From Daucus carota subsp. sativus (Eukaryota; Streptophyta; Magnoliopsida; Apiales; Apiaceae), in assembly GCF_001625215.2 (NCBI RefSeq), contig NC_030383.2, positions 3,794,779-3,858,778 on the forward strand: DNA of 64,000 nt. The letters are read 5' to 3'. Positions within the stretch are counted from its first letter, which is position 1, and each line of letters opens with the position of its first letter. Positions 35,096 through 48,156 of this stretch are shown here, piece by piece. Below the pieces are notes generated by a model. The model was not told the origin of the DNA, did not search any database, and saw only the letters and a program-made list of their open reading frames with translations. The position numbers were made by a program, and so were the translations under genes.

Positions 35096-37543
35096 ATGAA
35101 GCTAGCCATGATCAGAACAAGTGCCAAGAAACTACAGTTTCTGTTAGAGAGATTATGCACAAGAGTTTTAAATACATTCAAATTCTTCAAATATCTGTTA
35201 AGGTCTTTTTTTGATCATCTCATGTTCTTGTTCTTACATTATGTTCCTCCTTTCTGGACTCATCTCCTGTACTTCACCTTCTTCTCTGTCTCGGCCTTCT
35301 TATTCTTCAAGTCCTCGTCGTATTCGTCGAGGCCTAGAGACATCGATTTGTTCTTCACGGCCGTCTCTGCCATCTCTCTGTCGAGCATGTCGACAGTCGA
35401 GATGGAAGTTTTTTCTCATTTTCAGCTACTCATATTGACATTCTTAATGCTAATAGGTGGAGAAGTATTTCTTTCCCTTGTTAAACTTCAAATATCGAAA
35501 TTCGAGAAGAAACATACATTCCCTGTGACTTCTCTATCTGAATACTCTGCTTCTAATCCTGAGCTAGGATTGACAGAGCAAGATATGACTAATACATTTG
35601 AAAAATCCGCTGAGGACAGATTGCGGATCTCTTCTATAAATTGTTTGAGTTATTCTATCGTGGCGTATTTGCTTGCAACTCATATGATCAGCTCCTTCAT
35701 GATTTCCTTCTACATGGAGTCTGTCCCGAGTGCAAAACAAGTCCTTACCCAAAAAGGGATCAAGGTCAGTTTATTTTCAGTTTTCGCCGCGATTTCTTCC
35801 TTCGCAAACTGTGGTTTCCTTCCTACAAACGAGAGCATGATGGTGTTCAAGAAAAACACAACCCTTCTCCTGATTTTAATCCCCCAGTGTCTTGTGGGAA
35901 GCACCTTATACCCCTTTTTCCTACAACTCCTCCTCAGTTTCCTCAACACCGTCACGAAAAGGCCGGAACTGGAATACATTTCGAAACACTACAACAAACT
36001 GGGCTACACCAATTTAATGTCTAGGAGGAAAAGTTGTTCTATTGCAGCAACTGTGGTCGGATTTGTTATGATTCAGTTTGTTATTTTCGCGGCGATGGAG
36101 TGGAACAACAAGGGCTTATTCGAAGGCCTTGATTCTTACGAGAAGATGGTAGCGATACTATTTCAAGTCACGAACACAAGGCACACCGGTGAAAGTGTGT
36201 TCGATATTTCAACTATTTCTCCAGCTGTCCTCGCTTTGTTTGTCGCTATGATGTGAGTTTTTTCTCTCTGGCTGTCCTCTCCATTCGTTTCCTGTACGTA
36301 TTGTGATCACTCATTAGCATTAGCGCCTCTGGGTCACGTAACTTAATGATTGAATCCCAATTGCAATCACTGAGTTCAATTATTAGTTAGGAAGTCGGAA
36401 TACACGGCATCTACAGAAATAATCGGGAATTTTGTGGTGATCATGTAGTTGTGTATTCCGAGTAATAATTCACACATTCGAATAAGTTGAAAATGAATTG
36501 ACAAATGAATGATCCTAATTTATGTTTATATGTGTAGGTATCTTCCTCCATATGCTTCACTTTTGTCGGTTAAAAACGGTGAAAAATCTTCAACAATTGT
36601 GGACGCAACTGCAAGTAGGAGAACCAAAAGGAAATATGTGCAGCTCTCGGAGCTCGCTTATTTAGCCATCTTCACGATACTCATCTGCATATCTGAGAGA
36701 AAGAGCATCAAGGAAGATCCACTAAATTTTAGTGTGTTCAACATCATCTTCGAAGTGATTAGGTAAAAAAATTAATATTCCAAGATCTTTTTTTTCCAAT
36801 TTGTTTCTGGCATGCATGCATACGCAACCTAACAAAGATCTACAGCATCCTCAACTTTTATATGTACTTGGAGGTATATTCCTATGGAAAATCCAGCTAC
36901 CCCAATTTTTTTCCAAATTTCACGTGTCATCTTTTCATCGGATATCGAGTCATTCAATAGATCTGAACCCCTGCAGTCACGTCAACCTCACCCGTATAAT
37001 CATCTCAAATTGACACATCAATTTTAAAAACGTTTTTGTGAAAATAATTTAGGATATCTAGCATTGCCCATATTCGTATACACAAGATAATCATACCAGT
37101 TCATATGATTGTCACACCGCACAGTGAATTAAAATAACGAATTAGTGTGAACTCAAAAAAACTAGAGATGACATGTGTCTGGTTAAAATAAATAAAAAAC
37201 TAATCAGAAAACTGTTTATCAAAAAGTTTCATTCAAAACTACTAATTCCATATATCGCTTCAAAACGGTTACTTCAATCAGACAGTCAAATTAACAGTTA
37301 ATCGCTAACTGCGACCATAAACTTTCCGAGCTTTATGGTACAAATATGTATTGCAGTGCATATGGCAACGTGGGATTCACTATGGGATATAGCTGCGGAA
37401 GACGAATAAAATCAGATGAAAGTTGCAAAGACGCGTATTATGGATTCGCAGGAAGATGGTCTGACAGCGGGAAAGGCATTCTCATTCTTGTCATGCTCTT
37501 TGGTCGCCTTAAATCCTTGTTTTACAAGGGGAGTGCTCCTTGA
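35096..37543 (+). CDS. HKT1: Class I HKT sodium transporter
   Basis: Three exons (35096-36252, 36538-36762, 37357-37543) give 522 aa, the usual family length. HKT proteins are Trk-type channels with four membrane-pore-membrane repeats in the plasma membrane; class I members move Na+ and keep it out of shoots by unloading xylem. The four pore loops are visible: SSMSTVEM, SSFANCGFLPTN, NTRHTGES and YGNVGFTMGYSC. The first carries Ser where class II HKTs have Gly, predicting Na+ selectivity. Both introns sit where HKT genes usually have them: one after repeat 3, one just before the last pore. The start is the first ATG, followed by a basic N-terminus. The C-terminus ends SLFYKGSAP. No sign of damage. 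Confidence 0.94.
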
Positions 37544-37623
37544 AATTTTCCTAGCTCTACTGCCAATGATCAGTACATGTTTGTTTCGAGTCTCTACATA
37601 AATTTTGAAAATTTTTGTACATG

Positions 37624-37853
37624 GCGCCGTTTGGCTCAACTTAAAATAAATACTTCTTGTTTAAAGGTAAAGAAGTCAAGTAGAAATGAGAAGCAAGTTA
37701 AGAATTAAAGTGTCCGGAAAAAAAGTAAAATCTTGAAACAAAAACTAAAATTCTTAATTTTTTATAGTGATTCTTGACTTTTTACACACTAAAAATAAAT
37801 GTTTCCAACTTATAAATCTAGAATCCGGGCTTTTAAACCGGGCAAACACCCCC
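37624..37853. mobile_element. Possible MITE downstream of HKT
   Basis: GCGCCGTTTGGCTCAACTT at 37624 and the inverted GGGCAAACACCCCCT at 37840. The interior has AGAAGTCAAGTAGAAATGAG-type sequence similar to 32880-32930. Target duplication unclear. Confidence 0.4.
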
Positions 37854-40154
37854 TATGTCTTATGATGAGAGTTCTGAGTAATAAAACCAAACATTTCTCA
37901 GTCCATTTCTTTGTTTTACAGTCTCACACACACATGTTACATGTATCATCCTAACAGAATTTCCATTATCATTGACTCGGTCTCTGCAACAGCCAGCCAC
38001 CAAGAATGACTCTTTAGCCGACTCATTGCCTCTCCGATTGTCACAGGCCATGTTTCACAATTAACGGTTAACTATTAATAAAAATAAAATACTCACTCCC
38101 TCTATGAAATGATTGACCTTAGAAATTGGACTTCACACGTACTATAAAATTTATTATAAATAAATTATTTTTTTAAAAAAATCGGATTTTGATATTTAAA
38201 ATTTTAAGAAATAAGAAAATATTACAAATAAAGTATGAAATTATATGTTACATGCATTTTAAAATATGTGTCAAGAGTGAGTGATAAAAATAAAATAATA
38301 CAAATAAGGGAATGTACCCAAAATATCACTTTTTCTAAGTGTTTTTTGCGATTTTACTGTATTTTGAAAATATTTGTAAAAATATCGACTTTTAGAAAAT
38401 ATTTGCAAAAATACAGTACAATCATATGCAATTCAGTGGTTGCAAGTATAGTTACATATGATGCAACTGGTTGTATACAGTATTTTTGAAAATATATTCA
38501 AAATTTATAAAATATTTGAAAAAGATGTGGTATTTTTTAAAGAAAGATTTTGGACTTGGATATTTATTAGAAATCCCCTATGATCTATGTTTTCTATAAA
38601 AAAAATTTAAAATTAAGTCACGGAAAAAATATCTCAAGCTAATTTTAAATCTTTTATTTTTAATCTTGAACCGCTTATTATATGAATAGACATTTATCAA
38701 TTTAAAGTTGAAAATGATCCAAAATCATGTGCTACTTTGTCTTCCTGTCAAAAAAATTCTGCTACTTTGTCTTGGCTCTCACTTACCATCAAATTTAATT
38801 TGTCACACGCCATGAAATTTTGATCTTGATGGCACAACGCAATCACAACCTGTCTTGTCCTTAAAAATTCTTAAATGCATAGCCTGTTTTTGTCCTTCAC
38901 CTACACTTATCATGAGCCTTGCTCCACACCTAACTATTACTCCCCACTTTCTAAATAATTAAAATTTAAAAATTTGACATATCCTTTTAAACTATTAATT
39001 ATATATTTAAAATTCATACAAATTTTTTAAAAAAATTATAACTTTAGAAAAATTATGAATATAAATAAATGATTAAACATCTTTCTATAAAATATTTTTT
39101 AAAAAATCCCTCCATCTATGGTCGATTCAGGTTCGAAGGTTATTATGGGATCGCATGGTCGATTGTTCAGAACATTCAGGTGAAAACCAATCAAGTGAAT
39201 TTTTCAGCATCGATCCAATTTCGATTGTATTTGTAGATACTATGTCTTTTAATTAATGAATTGATTTTTTTATATAAAAAATGGGGAAGATGAAAATTAA
39301 ACTAAGAGAATAATATATTTAAAAAAGGTTAATTCCGCTAAAAACGAAGGGGTTAAATATGCATAGACCGGCCCAAAGTAAACAGTACACACCATAATAA
39401 ATAATGATTGTGACGTAATTAGTAATGAATGTGATGTAATCAGTAATGATTTTTTGATACCACTTGCAAGTAGCCAGAGGCCCAGAGCAAAGATTAAAAC
39501 TTACCTGACCACCTAATTGTTTAGGCGAGATTTAAGATATAATTTCAAAATTTATTTTTCAATCTATTTTTGAATAAAAAGAATTAAATTTTTAAAAAAA
39601 ATTTTATCTAGGAAAAAGTTAAAATATTTACAAAATTATGTTTGCACGTATTTCACAGTATACGCTAAAAATGTACATATTTTATATTACATTGCATCTC
39701 ATCATTTATCCTTACCTTTGTAAACGTTTATTCCATAACTAGTGAAATTAATGCTTGATTTGTTTGGATGGGTAATTAAACTTTATTTTGTGATGCTTTT
39801 AGGGTTTATAAGACTGATGGTTCATAGAGACTGCAACAGGATATACCTTAAAAAAACATTCGAGTACATTGCTGCATTGCCACCAGCTCTGGAAGCTCCA
39901 TCAACTAAAGGTGAGCCTGTGCTAATAGTCAAGAAAGAATAACAAGAAATTTGAATTGGAAAAACTGATCATCTTTATGGTCTTGGTACATGGTAGGCTT
40001 TGAAAAAAGAAAAAGTTGCTTTATAGAATGGTTCTCCTTGTAAACTTGTTTGGACCTGGCAGAGCTCATGAGCTTGGTACACAAGCTAGATTCCCGAGCA
40101 CGGAATCTTTAGGGAGTTCATACTTTGAGCTCACATAAATTTGGATGCTACCGT
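37854..40154. other. Intergenic region between convergent HKT and PBL17-like genes
   Basis: AT-rich. Near 38320-38540 short inverted units such as ACTGTATTTTGAAAATATTT and AAATATTTGCAAAAATACAGT could form hairpins. One open frame at 39742-39942 is listed separately. Confidence 0.45.
39742..39942 (+). other. Unrecognised open frame, possible exon or gene fragment
   Basis: 66 codons. The last part (YLKKTFEYIAALPPALEAPS, then TKGEPVLIVKKE and a stop) has protein-like composition, unlike the AT-rich shadows around it. TTTTAG at 39798-39803 could be a splice acceptor. I do not recognise the family and see no other exons nearby. Confidence 0.3.
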
Positions 40155-43100
40155 TCAAATTCTTAAAGAATCTGATCTTTCATCATCAAATATCGCATCA
40201 TCACATGGATCATAGAGATCATTCTCCTTCGGAGGTTCACTCTTGCTCCTTTGCTTCACTGGCTTGCACATTGACGTTTCTGCATCTTTTTCTCTCACAT
40301 TTTCATTTGGCTCACTCTGATTATCTGTGGGGTTCTGTGGAACACTCTTGGGGACCTCGTAAAGAGTTACACTTGCTCCAGTATGAATTGATACATCTTC
40401 TCGCCTCGCTCGTGTCTGAAGGGATTCGAGTATTTCAACAACCTGGCTCATTAAAGGCCTCCCTTTTGGATTTTGGCTGAGGCATTGATATGCCAAAGTC
40501 GCCACCTTAATAGCAGTTTTATTTGAGTATTGCCCTTCCATCCTAGGATCTATAATTCTTAAAAGCTTCTTTTGGTGATTTAAAATAGGCCGGGCCCACT
40601 CAACCAAATTATGCTCTCGGCTAGGTCGGCTCTTGTCCATGGCTTTCCTTCCGATCAACATTTCAAGTAGCACCACTCCAAAACCATAAATATCACTTCT
40701 GAATGTCAAATGACCTGTGACCAAGAATCATGAATATAGTTCAAATTATAAACTAATTCATGATGGAGATGTTTACACACAATAAAGTCTTAACACTTGT
40801 GCAACGAACGCATGCAAATGAAAAATAAACTTTAATAATCCTAAAAAAGCTAACTTGTTCTATATCTACTCCGTAACAAAGTAAATCATGAACATCCTTA
40901 GATATTGGAAGAAATTATTACATAACTGATACCGTAGTGAAAAACCTAACACGCCTAATAGTTTACTTATAATATAAATATATAATCATAAACTAAACTG
41001 ACAGTATCCTGGTGCAGGCCAGAGTAGAACAAAGAGTTCTCTGTCCAAGTAAATTATCTTTATACAACTTGCCTCACTTCGTGGTAGAACAAGGAGTACT
41101 GTACTTGTCAACAACTACAATAAAAGGATCTTAAATTATGAATTATGCAATAAATGCTAATAACTCAGGAGCTTGCTTATAGAAGAATTACCTGTCATTA
41201 CATACTCAGGAGCTGCATAACCATAGGTCCCCATAACTCGTGTTGATACATGGGTTTGGTCTCCCATGGGTCCATCCTTTGCAAGCCCAAAGTCAGAAAG
41301 TTTTGCATTGAAATTCTACATATTTAAGTTTATATTTAATTGTTAGAACTTAGAACTATGGATGGAGAGTTCGACGCACATAATGCTTATTATTTGAAAA
41401 AACATAGTGATTGCTGGCGAAATCTAACAATTTTAATATATGTGTGTGATAATTGATAAGTGATTTGGCGAAGTACATCTTTTTCATTGTGACTGTTTCT
41501 ACTACTAAGATACGGCTTAACCGCTTAACAGTATTTTCAGCAATAAAGCCTTTCGAAATGATAACTTTGAAATCCAACAATACAAAAAAATCGGTGCAAC
41601 TCACCGCATCCAGCAATATGTTTGAGGTCTTAAAATCGCGATAGATAATAGATCTTTCAGCGCCGTGAAGAAAAGCAAGCCCTTTAGCAGCATCCAAAGC
41701 AATCTTTATCCTTCTTGACCAAGTCATAGTAACACTCACTCCTGTCAAAATTCAGAAGACAAATAGATTTACACCATATACCATTTCAGGAATGCTTTTG
41801 TAAACAAAAAATTTCACTAATAAATCCATATACTACCGAAACAAAAGACTATTCACATGGCCATGCCAATCTATTTAATCATGCTATAATACTCACATAG
41901 ACTTTACAAGTATGAAAATTAAGATCAAAGAAACATCAGGAAACTACTAATCCTAAATTTTGAAATTAATAAAACATTATTGCCACAACAGGGAAAGTCT
42001 AATCTTGAAATTCCAAATTAATTTAACATGATTGCAGCATTCAAAAACTGGGATCATATTCATTCTTAAGAATTAAAGATTACAGCTTCTTCAAGTTGTG
42101 GGACAACAAGAAACCAAAAGTATGCATATAGATGCAAACGTCAACCAAAATTGTAAATATATGCCAAATGTCCCTCAAAAAACTTAGAGTGCTCTAGGAA
42201 GTTCAGCAGGGATGACAAGTGGGATTTAATACTATGTCATGATATCTCGATTGTCATAGGAGCGTCAACTATTTTCTCAGCATAATTTACCTATATCAAG
42301 CGTGTTAAACGATATCTTATGTCTAAAGATGTGTCACTGTTACTGATAGTGTGTGTGTGTGTGTGTATATATGGCATACAACAGTTGAAAACATGCACAT
42401 GATAGCTGTCACTTACTCTGAAAAAGGTGATTTTCCAGGCTCCCAGATGCCATGTATTCATAGACCAGAAGCCTGTGATCATCATCACAACAGTATCCAA
42501 TGAGCTTCACAAGATTAGGGTGTTGGAGTTGGCCCAGATAGTTGACTTCAGCCTGCGAATGTAAAATACCAGTGTTTATTATTTATAACCAAATAAAAAA
42601 ATCCACATAAAAATTGTTAATTTTATCTAGATTCAAGGTAATTACATTATTAGTTTAGAAAAACAATATAATAAAATAAATAATATCTTCATTAAAGCAA
42701 TCCCTTTGATAGCACATGTCATTCCATTAGGCATATGTCAAAAGAAGATGCTCAACCTTTCAGGTCATCAAGCTGGTAGATGGACATGTAATATGTAAGA
42801 AGGAGAAGTTAACCCTCACACAGAGGATCTAATACCACTTTGATTGCAGTTGAGATATTCAATATGGTTATTTCTTTTGATAAGGAGTAATGGTTTGAAG
42901 AAAAGCTTGCTCATTGATTCTCTTCTTCTAAGTAGTGTTTAATGATCTTCGATAGACAGTTCACAAGCGTAGCAGTACTTTGTAATTCATTTATAAATTG
43001 TATTGTACTTGCACCTGAAGCCTTTGACAAGTTGCTCAGGTTAAAAAAGCCCGTACACGTGATTTAAACAGCTCAGCAAATTGGCTTCATAATAGTTTGT

Positions 43101-45512
43101 TTTGCCATTTACTAAAAGTACTTTACAGTGGTGCATCATTCTTTAAAATCATAAAATTCTCTAATACCGAAAATTACAGCACACATTATAAACAGGGACA
43201 CCCTTAACATAATTATTGATTATGTTACTTTTTATCTTTCTGGAAATAGCCATTGCATAAATTAGATACTCAAACGCTCATTCATGCCTCCACTAACACT
43301 TGTACCCTTAACCCAGTAACGAGGCTACATAGGGGCCAGAGGTGGCCATGCCCCCCCCCCCCCCCCCCCCCTAGCCTAGGGTTGTCATTATACTGGTATA
43401 TGTATATTAAAATTAAAAATAAATAAATTCTATTTTAGTCTTTTAATTATATAAATATAATACTTGGCCCCTGTAAAATATTTTTGACCCTTATAAGAAA
43501 AAATTGGCCCCTATAAAATTAATAAATTTAGTTTATTAGAAATTTTGTACTAGTATTTTTGTGTATTTGCTAGATTGAATATTTAAAAGTGTTTAAGGAA
43601 AATTTTTGTGGCCCCCTCTATGTACATTTGCGGGCTTCGTCCCTGCCTTAACCTCTTATTACCAAAAGAAGAAGTGTACCCACTATGCTCGAAGCCAAAG
43701 ATGATGATTTGTTTAGAGGAGTACAGTAGCAATTCATAATTATAGTACATACCTATATACCAAAACAGTGAATAATAACTATTGAAGAGATTAATTTTTT
43801 CCAAGTTGGCAAGCACATACTGACCAAGGTTAATAATACCTATGTACCTACAATAAACTGCTGGATTAAACTCGCGGAGAAACTTCTACATGCAACTAAA
43901 GAATAGACCACCTTGACAAAGTGAAAGTCCATAGAGAACTTAAGGTTTTATCCGTAAGCAAACATACATAAGATGTGATCAGTAAGACAAATTATAGTAT
44001 TCATTTATTTGAATATAGGCATTTAGCCAATAATTAGCTAAAGACTGTTGTGGGATCAATCTTTGCATTAGCAAAAGAGGCTGAAACTTGAAAAGGCTTG
44101 AATAATGACACCAACAGAGACATATTAAGATGAAATTTACTCTCCACTATATATTACATAATACTACTATGTTTAGAAATGTTCTAGCAAGCGGCTTACA
44201 CTATCCTTATTAGATATTAATAAATCCATTATTCAATTTTATTCATGCTGTTTACACTATCCTTATTAGATCACATGTTTTAACTGGACGTCCATGGTGG
44301 CAACCTAGAAGAGGCTACAGTTTCAACTGCTCCCCTTCTGCAGTATACATTGGATTAAATGATTTATGATCTCCTCTGTCACTAAGACATGTAGAGAGTT
44401 TCCTACGAACAAATGTTTTATTCTCTTCAAATCATATTTGTGTAAAGTGACACTGCAAAACCCCAAAACTATATCTAACCAGAAAAGCCATTGGGAAAGG
44501 AAAATAATTACCAGCCATTCTCTGTCGCCTTGGATCCCTTCTGGATCAAGCTCCTTGATGGCCACTTCCGTTTTAACGTAACCAGGCCTAACATTTTCAT
44601 CTATAACTCCTTTGTACACAATTCCGAATCCACCCTCTCCGAGAACTTGGTCGGGGCGAAAACGCTTGGTGGCCAACCTCATCTCTTCATATGTAAAGAT
44701 ATCAAGATTACTATTTCCAGGATTTTGACGAAGAGCCTTGACATCTCTGGGTATCACCACAATACTGCTCGCATATGTGGTTCTGTTTGATTCAGCAGAG
44801 TTTTGGAACTTGGAATCTGCTTTTAAGGGTGATGCAACAACACCATGATCAGTTCCAAATGTATATATTGACAAAGGGTTTTTTCAGCACTTTCACTGCA
44901 TTTTTGAGCATTTCTTTTCCACAAAGAAAAAGACACTGGACCTTACATCAATGCCATGAGTTGTACTGCTTTCATTCAGTTTAACAGACTGACAAATAAA
45001 TCTTCAGACATATAGTACATTTTGTGCGTTGCACCTTAATATACGGGCACTATAACTACATCTTTTTCTTCGTAACAACAAAATTATTGCTACAAGTGAC
45101 AGTTAAGATGAAATATATTTACAACTGAGAAAAAACACCATTACATAATTACATGCCATAATTGACATCACAATAAGATTTAAGTAACTATCCAAACTAG
45201 TTCATTATAGACATCCTCAATGCCGGTCAACATAGAATTGTACTACTAATCTATAATACCCAAATGATATTCCGATAAGATACTAATAAGTAATAACCCC
45301 TTTAACAGTTCCAATATAATCTACTTCAAATTTCAATCTCAATATCTCAGCGAATTAAGCTAATAGCATAACCAACACACACAAATAAAAATCAAAAGTT
45401 ATAGTAGTACAAATACACTTGAAGACATACCTGAATTATTATTCACAGATTGACCATTTTGCTGTTGCCTTTGAAACTGCTCATCTACTTCAGAACTGTA
45501 ACAATTACCCAT
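40155..45512 (-). CDS. PBL17: Receptor-like cytoplasmic kinase VII, PBL17-like
   Basis: Six exons on the minus strand (45512-45431, 44816-44512, 42552-42417, 41741-41605, 41315-41192, 40714-40155) give 447 aa. RLCK-VII kinases relay signals from cell-surface receptors. The N-terminus MGNCYS fits N-myristoylation plus palmitoylation, placing it at the plasma membrane. Kinase features: loop GEGGFG (87-92), VAIK with Lys115, catalytic Asp210 in [15 protein letters not shown] at 228-230, and the RLCK activation segment [15 protein letters not shown]. All catalytic residues are present. The tail SVTLYEVPK ... KQRSKSEPP matches PBL17-type proteins; the member name rests on my memory of the family. 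The exon 2 acceptor (AAAAGCAG before 44816) is the one choice made from frame alone. Intron 2 carries an hAT-like element. Confidence 0.9.
42349..42366. repeat. (GT)n microsatellite in PBL17-like intron
   Basis: About nine GT units just downstream of exon 42417-42552, followed by a short TA run. Confidence 0.85.
43314..43645. mobile_element. Non-autonomous hAT element in PBL17-like intron
   Basis: Perfect 8-bp target duplication CCTTAACC at 43306-43313 and 43646-43653. Inverted ends CAGTAACGAGGC and GGCTTCGTCCCTG (9 of 12 pair). The interior has GGGGCCAGAGGTGGCC, a run of 21 C and repeated TTGGCCCCTATAAAA-like units, as in Tip100-type hAT relics. 332 bp, no transposase. Confidence 0.85.
43351..43371. 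repeat. Poly-C tract (21 C)
   Basis: 21 consecutive C inside the hAT-like element. The length may be affected by sequencing or assembly error. Confidence 0.85.
44199..44272. repeat. Short direct repeat in PBL17-like intron
   Basis: TTACACTATCCTTATTAGAT occurs twice, 54 bp apart. Confidence 0.9.
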
Positions 45513-46958
45513 GAATCCAAATCCAAATACAAATCTTTTCACATTTCACTTCCCCATCACTTAGCAAAACATATAATTATTAACTATGAACAAGAAATCT
45601 TGAAATTTCACTAAAGAAACACAATTTCTGATCAAAAGGCACAACAATCCACCTGGGTGTCCAAGATTTTGTTCTGGGTCAGCCCAAGATCAAATCTTTT
45701 TTCACACCAAGGTACCTAACTAATCTGTGTTGCATACAATTTGTGTGTCCAAGAATATGATGTGTTTTCTTGTGAAATGGTGGTTTATGAGGAGATAGAT
45801 AAGTGAGGGAAGACCAGTGTTTTGGTATGTATATGCAGTTTGTGATTTGAGGCGATTGTTTTGGAATAAAATCCAAATGTGATTTGTCAGCAGACAGGTC
45901 TTGTTTCGAATGCTTAGATTTTTTACATTCGACCTTGCATTTAAAGGCTAGCAGTCCTGTTTAACGGGCGAATCTAGAAATCGTTGATTTATTCTCATTC
46001 GTAATTTAGTTTTGGAATTCAGAACCTTCATATAAAATTGAAATAATAGGGTTGTTGAAATATACTAATTGATAATATTTTATAAGAATCAATAGAAAAC
46101 TTTCCGATATCAGAAATTTTTAGAATATTGAGTATGTGGTTTTTAAAAATTTATATGAAATAATATATTCTAAATAATACTCCCTCCATCTTATCAGGTT
46201 CTTTACGTTATTTTTTGGCACGCGTTTTATGACTCCTATAAAGTATACTTACATTATATATATTTTTTAAAAAATTCTTGAAAAAAAGTTTAATTTTTAA
46301 ACTTTTATTCAAAAAAGAAAAATGTTAAAAATATGTTATAGAACTATACTTTATGAGAGCGTTAAAATACGTGCAAACAGTATACGTAAATAATCTGGCA
46401 AGATGGAGGAAGTAGATATCTTTGCACGAAAATGTATATATATCCGATAAAAAGAACATATGCACATTTATATAAAATAAATTTTCTTCTATAAATCAGT
46501 AAAATAACTATTTTTCCATAAATGAGTAATGATCATGTATTCATGTCTTGTAAATGTAAATATAAAGATTAAATAAATAGATATTATATTTGAAATTGGA
46601 ATTCACCGGCCCTGCCTAATCAATTTTCTGTATCAAGCAGTTGGTCATGGTTAAAGGGGCAGATTTGATATTGAAAAATGAAAACTGCAAAAACAAATGC
46701 AATAGAACAAAAGCCAACGCGCCTAGAATTTAGAATTCACTTTTACACGCTTGCGGCTTGTCTAGCTGGCTAGCTGGTTTGGTTGAAACTTCGTTGAAAG
46801 AATGAAAGTTCTCCCATCTCTAATTCTTCCGAAACATCAAGTACATAAAGAGGGCTATTGAGCTGAGCTTAAATAATAAAATAACTCAAATTTTCATTTA
46901 TAAATAATAATTAATTTATTTATATTATTTATATAATAAACTTATAATTTAGTTTATT
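45513..46958. other. Upstream region of the PBL17-like gene
   Basis: Promoter side of the RLCK gene. It contains one Stowaway element (46180-46412) and otherwise AT-rich sequence without recognisable genes. The minus frame at 45679-45876 lies in the leader and has no family. Confidence 0.5.
46180..46412. mobile_element. Stowaway MITE upstream of PBL17-like gene
   Basis: CTCCCTCCATCTTATCAGG at the left and its complement CTGGCAAGATGGAGGAAG at the right, flanked by TA (46178-46179, 46413-46414). The arms continue pairing inward (GGCACGCGTTTTATGA against TTAAAATACGTGC). Confidence 0.88.
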
Positions 46959-47718
46959 GTATTTATCATCATAGATGCCATATCGTTGTTCACCTCCTGT
47001 TTTTAGATACTCCCTCCTCCGTCTCCTTCATCTTCTTTTGTATACCGATTGCTTTTCGGATGTCACGTCATTTTTACATTTCAAAAATAGTCCTTCTGCA
47101 GTCCCACTATTTTTTTACAATTTTATTTTTGAGATGTCTCATCCAATTCTTTATATTTCAAAAATTATCAAAAGCAGTTGATGAGTTTCGCCGCTTTCTC
47201 ACTTTTCCTCCTTCTCACATTTCTTCTACTCCACTGCCCAATGTAAAAGATGGAATAGAAGGAGTAACTTTTAATAATATAAAACACTATATTACACTCA
47301 CGGCTCTCTTCCACTATTTTCATTATATAATAATAAAAACACTATTACACCCATTGTTTTCCTCCGTATCAAATATATTATTAAATACAAGTGTATCACC
47401 CATTTATCCATTTTTCATTTTAACTTTACTTATTTGATACTATTAAATACAAGTGTATCACTCATTTATCCATTTTTCATCTTAACTTTACTTATATTTT
47501 ACATTTTTTCTTGGTCTCATGTCCACCCTCAATATATATAATTGGGTGAGACGGAGGGAGTATTCTGGCTGCAGCCTCGTGCATTCAAGGCGTAGATGGG
47601 ATCCCATTCTGGTCAGTTGTTTAGCAGGAGTGCCTGTTAACTTATTTTGTAAACTGCAATATCGTCTGTTCTATGATATCTATGTTCAGGTCCAGATTTT
47701 TGTTTAAGGCTAAAAAAG
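46959..47718 (+). pseudogene. Decayed 3' copy of the ankyrin/PGG gene, split by a MITE
   Basis: 46959-47009 matches 51644-51705 of the intact gene (AGATGCCATATCGTTGTTCA against AGATGCCATATCGTTATTCA). After the Stowaway element, 47561-47575 matches the next bases, then about 120 bp are missing, and 47585-47712 matches the last exon (GTCAGTTGTTTAGCAGGAG, AAACTGCAATATCGTCTGTT). Frame is lost. The 3' flank to about 47940 also resembles 52020-52440. Confidence 0.85.
47010..47560. mobile_element. Stowaway MITE inserted in the ankyrin pseudogene
   Basis: Starts CTCCCTCCTCCGTCTC and ends GGGTGAGACGGAGGGAG, TA on both sides (47008-47009, 47561-47562). At 551 bp it is long for the family, with an internal duplication of AAATACAAGTGTATCACYCA and TTTATCCATTTTTCATYTTA. 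The unoccupied site is visible in the intact gene at 51700-51706. Confidence 0.9.
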
Positions 47719-48156
47719 AAACTACTTGGTTTGGTTTATAGTTCATGTTCCACTCAGAACCCAGACTGTTTTGTAGCTCATAAACACTACTATTTGATAA
47801 CAATATATGTTGTAGACATCTATCCTTGTTTGTGCTGTTTTACGACGAAAGAAGTAAAATTTTCAACTATTCATTCTTCACTTAAGGCACATTTTGTTTT
47901 GGTGAGTTTGTTTTCATTTCCAAGCTCTGGGAGTTCAATATAAGAGAAACCTTGCAATTCTTGTATTAATGTGTATTCAACTTTAGTTTTCATTATTACA
48001 GAGATAAGTTTCTATACAGTACACAAGCCGTGTATTGGTTTGATAACAAAATAAATGAGAACTTCTTAACTCCCCAACTACTTTACTGCTGAGCTATGTC
48101 AATGACGTTGCTGCTCAATGATCAATTTCTACTGACATCTGCTATTAATTTAAAAT

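Noticed and set aside
47519..47707. 62-codon plus frame with LVSCLAGVPVNLFCKLQYRL
   Set aside because: It is the tail of the broken ankyrin/PGG copy running out of a MITE, not a separate gene.
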